In this document: positions 62,052 to 64,000 of the stretch, piece after piece
Position numbering within the stretch: the first letter of the stretch is position 1
Layout: each line of letters starts with the position of its first letter
DNA from: Epibacterium ulvae
Lineage (GTDB): Bacteria > Pseudomonadota > Alphaproteobacteria > Rhodobacterales > Rhodobacteraceae
Reading direction: 5' to 3'
Length of the DNA: 64,000 nucleotides
Assembly: GCF_900102795.1 (NCBI RefSeq)
Contig: NZ_FMWG01000006.1
Location: 62,001 to 126,000, forward strand
Notes under the pieces: model-generated
Seen by the model: only the letters and a program-made list of their open reading frames with translations
What the model was told of the DNA's origin: nothing
Database searches by the model: none
Position numbers and translations under genes: made by a program

Positions 62052-63523
62052 TCGGCGGCCTTTTTGGCTTTGGGGGCAGGTTTTTCTGCGGGTTTTGCCT
62101 TGGCTTTCTTGGGCTCTTTGAATTCATCCGGGATCGGCATCCGGTTAAAGGCATCAAGACCCGCAATTTTATAGGCTTCGGCCAAGGTGGGGTAGTTGAA
62201 CGTGTTTTGCACGAAATAGTCTACAGTGCCTTTCAGGTTCAGCACGGCTTGCGCGATATGGATCAGTTCAGTTGCGCCTTCACCGACAATCTGCACACCC
62301 AAGACACGACGGGTTTTAAGGGAAAACAGCATTTTTAGCATGCCATGTTCAACGCCCATAATATGCCCGCGTGAGGTTTCGCGAAAGCGCGCAATCCCCA
62401 CTTCGTAAGGCACGTCGCGCTCTTTCAGCTCTTCTTCTGACATGCCACAGGTCGACATTTCTGGTACAGAATAGATGCCGTAAGGATACCAGGGGCTTTC
62501 CGGGATGGTGGCAACATCCATTGCATGGCAGGCCGCGACACGGCCCTGTTGCAGCGAGGTTGATGCCAGTGACGGGTGCCCGATGACGTCGCCGGTTGCA
62601 TAGATATGCGGCACGGCGGTTTGATAGGTCTTGCGTTCAATGGCCACGCGCCCACGGTGATCGGTTTCAAGGCCAACGGCTTTGAGGTTCAAGCGTTCCG
62701 TATTGCCCATGCGGCCTGCCGCGAACAGCAGCATTTCACCCCGCACATGACGCCCATTGGCGAGGCTGACCTCGATGTGATCGCCTTCGTCTTCGATTTT
62801 TTCAATGGCTGAGCCAAGGCGCAGATCCAGACCATTTTCGCGGATCTGATGGGTGAATTCCTGAATGAGCGTGCGGTCAATAAAATCAAGGAAGGTATCG
62901 CGTGGCTCGATCAGGGTGACGCGCACATCAAGGGCGGCAAACATGGTGGCGTATTCCACACCAATGACGCCAGCGCCAACAACGATCAGCGAGCGCGGAA
63001 TTTCTTCCATCTCCAAGAATTCATCGCCATCTACAATGGTTTTACCATTAAAGGGCACATAATCCGGGCGGTAGGTGCGTGTGCCAGTGGCAATCAGGAA
63101 CTTTTCGCCTGTAACCTGTGTGGTGTCACCGGCTTCGGTCTCTACCTCAACCGTGTTGGCATCCACGAAATGGGCCATACCTGCCAAAGTGTCCACATGG
63201 TTGCGATTGAACTGGTGTTCCAACACGTCGACTTCATGGTCCAGCGTCATGTGCAGCCGGGCCTTCAGGTCGTCTGCTTTGATCGAATCCTTCACACGAT
63301 AAGAGCGGCCATAAAAGCTCCGCTCGCGCCAACCGGTGAGGTTCAGCACGGTTTCGCGCAACGTCTTTGACGGGATCGTGCCCGTGTGAACGGAAACCCC
63401 GCCCAGCCTGTCATGGCGGTCAATCACAAGGACGCTACGTTTCAGTTTGGCTGCCTGAATGGCGGCTGTGCGCCCAGAAGGTCCAGAGCCGATGACGATC
63501 AGGTCGTAGTCAAATTTGCTCAT
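62048..63523 (-). CDS. sthA: Soluble pyridine nucleotide transhydrogenase (Si-specific)
   Basis: A 491-residue flavoprotein moving hydride between NADPH and NAD. FAD motif [12 protein letters not shown] at 10-21; the region [17 protein letters not shown] lacks both redox cysteines of related disulfide reductases, which separates it from lipoamide dehydrogenase. NAD motif [12 protein letters not shown] and the C-terminal dimer domain ([20 protein letters not shown]) are present. A Lys/Ala/Pro-rich tail of about 23 residues after DEFKE is not part of the usual fold. Between fghA and yaiI. Confidence 0.93.
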   Translation of the reverse strand: MSKFDYDLIVIGSGPSGRTAAIQAAKLKRSVLVIDRHDRLGGVSVHTGTIPSKTLRETVLNLTGWRERSFYGRSYRVKDSIKADDLKARLHMTLDHEVDVLEHQFNRNHVDTLAGMAHFVDANTVEVETEAGDTTQVTGEKFLIATGTRTYRPDYVPFNGKTIVDGDEFLEMEEIPRSLIVVGAGVIGVEYATMFAALDVRVTLIEPRDTFLDFIDRTLIQEFTHQIRENGLDLRLGSAIEKIEDEGDHIEVSLANGRHVRGEMLLFAAGRMGNTERLNLKAVGLETDHRGRVAIERKTYQTAVPHIYATGDVIGHPSLASTSLQQGRVAACHAMDVATIPESPWYPYGIYSVPEMSTCGMSEEELKERDVPYEVGIARFRETSRGHIMGVEHGMLKMLFSLKTRRVLGVQIVGEGATELIHIAQAVLNLKGTVDYFVQNTFNYPTLAEAYKIAGLDAFNRMPIPDEFKEPKKAKAKPAEKPAPKAKKAAE

Positions 63524-63541
63524 GTGAGAGATCCTTTCACG

Positions 63542-64000
63542 TCAGCGCGCATAAAGCGCATCTGCATGGAAGGCGATGTGCTCTTCCATGAAGGTGGAAA
63601 CAAAGAAATAGCTGTGATCATATCCGGGCTGCAGGCGCAGTGTAGCTTGTTGACGGCGGCTGTTGGCGGCTGAGGCTAGGGCTTCAGGTTTTAGGAGATC
63701 AAGGAATTGATCCTCGGTGCCGGTATCAATCAAAACCGGTCCATCAAAGCCAGACTGTTCCATCATGAGCGTTGCGTCATGTTTTGCCCATGTGGCTTCA
63801 TCCGCGCCGAGATAGGCGGTGAGCTGTTTGCGGCCCCAGTCTGATGCTGTGGGATTGCAGATGGGCGCAAAGGCTGAGACGGAAGTAAATCGTCCCGGCA
63901 ATCCCATCGCCAGTGTCAATGCACCATGCCCGCCCATTGAATGACCTGTGATTGCCTGCCGGTCCAGATCAATCGAAAACTCCTTGCCAAGCAATGTCGG
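63542..64000 (-). CDS. fghA: S-formylglutathione hydrolase, C-terminal part (cut by window end)
   Basis: Esterase D-type alpha/beta hydrolase that ends the glutathione route of formaldehyde oxidation. The visible 152 residues include the nucleophile motif TGHSMGGHGAL, the later Asp in LIDTGTEDQFL and the His in GYDHSYFFV, so the full catalytic triad is here; the N-terminal half lies beyond the window. The stop is 18 bp before sthA. Formaldehyde from sarcosine oxidation could feed this route, though the genes are far apart. Confidence 0.93.
   Translation of the reverse strand, partial: PTLLGKEFSIDLDRQAITGHSMGGHGALTLAMGLPGRFTSVSAFAPICNPTASDWGRKQLTAYLGADEATWAKHDATLMMEQSGFDGPVLIDTGTEDQFLDLLKPEALASAANSRRQQATLRLQPGYDHSYFFVSTFMEEHIAFHADALYAR

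Noticed and set aside
1-64000. tRNA, rRNA, CRISPR array, intact insertion sequence or prophage
   Set aside because: None was visible by eye; only an IS5 transposase fragment and non-CRISPR repeats were found.

Overview
The window looks like a chromosome segment of a marine alphaproteobacterium of the Roseobacter group (Rhodobacterales). This is inferred from family content: the soxBDAG sarcosine oxidase order, a TRAP transporter, the gpmI-envC-ctpA and accD-folC orders, a DUF6478 protein, zapE, and sthA. No rRNA, tRNA, CRISPR array or intact mobile element was seen.

Bases 1-22,300 form an accessory, mostly catabolic part. It opens inside a heterotetrameric sarcosine oxidase operon (soxB-D-A-G) followed by a TetR-type regulator. 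Next is a methionine-degradation locus resembling mdeR-mdeA-mdeB of Pseudomonas putida: an Lrp/AsnC regulator gene broken by an in-frame stop and a 4-bp tandem duplication, methionine gamma-lyase, a second Cys/Met-family PLP enzyme, an OsmC-like protein and an AceE-like 2-oxoacid dehydrogenase E1. A terminator hairpin separates this from a leftward eight-gene cluster (ABM-like protein, three NTF2/SnoaL-like proteins, a PNPOx-like flavoprotein, an NmrA-like reductase, a GST and a CGWC DsbA-like protein) divergent from a LysR regulator. I recognise no characterised pathway with this gene set, so it is the main candidate for an undescribed system. A DctPQM TRAP operon follows, with an inverted repeat over its promoter, then a decayed IS5-type transposase, a methyltransferase and a divergent MarR regulator.

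Bases 22,300-64,000 are mainly housekeeping: an overlapping UMF1-type MFS/mepA/phytase-like esterase operon, yggT, recQ, yaaA, an orphan hybrid histidine kinase, a MoxR/DUF58/DUF4159 operon, a hydroxypyruvate isomerase-like protein, polA, gpmI-envC-ctpA, ada with a PEP-mutase-like gene, accD-folC, zapE, an MFS transporter, an ornithine cyclodeaminase-like gene with a HAD hydrolase, and finally fghA (cut by the window end)-sthA-yaiI.

Two non-coding regions stand out. At 22,602-22,786 the minus strand holds an 18-codon ORF with a very strong ribosome-binding site, followed at once by three complementary segments and a U-run laid out like a transcription attenuator, plus a perfect 15-bp inverted repeat. 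At 40,587-40,788 and 57,383-57,454 two copies of a GC-rich, strongly structured element lie between convergent genes, with stems that differ in sequence but keep their pairing.
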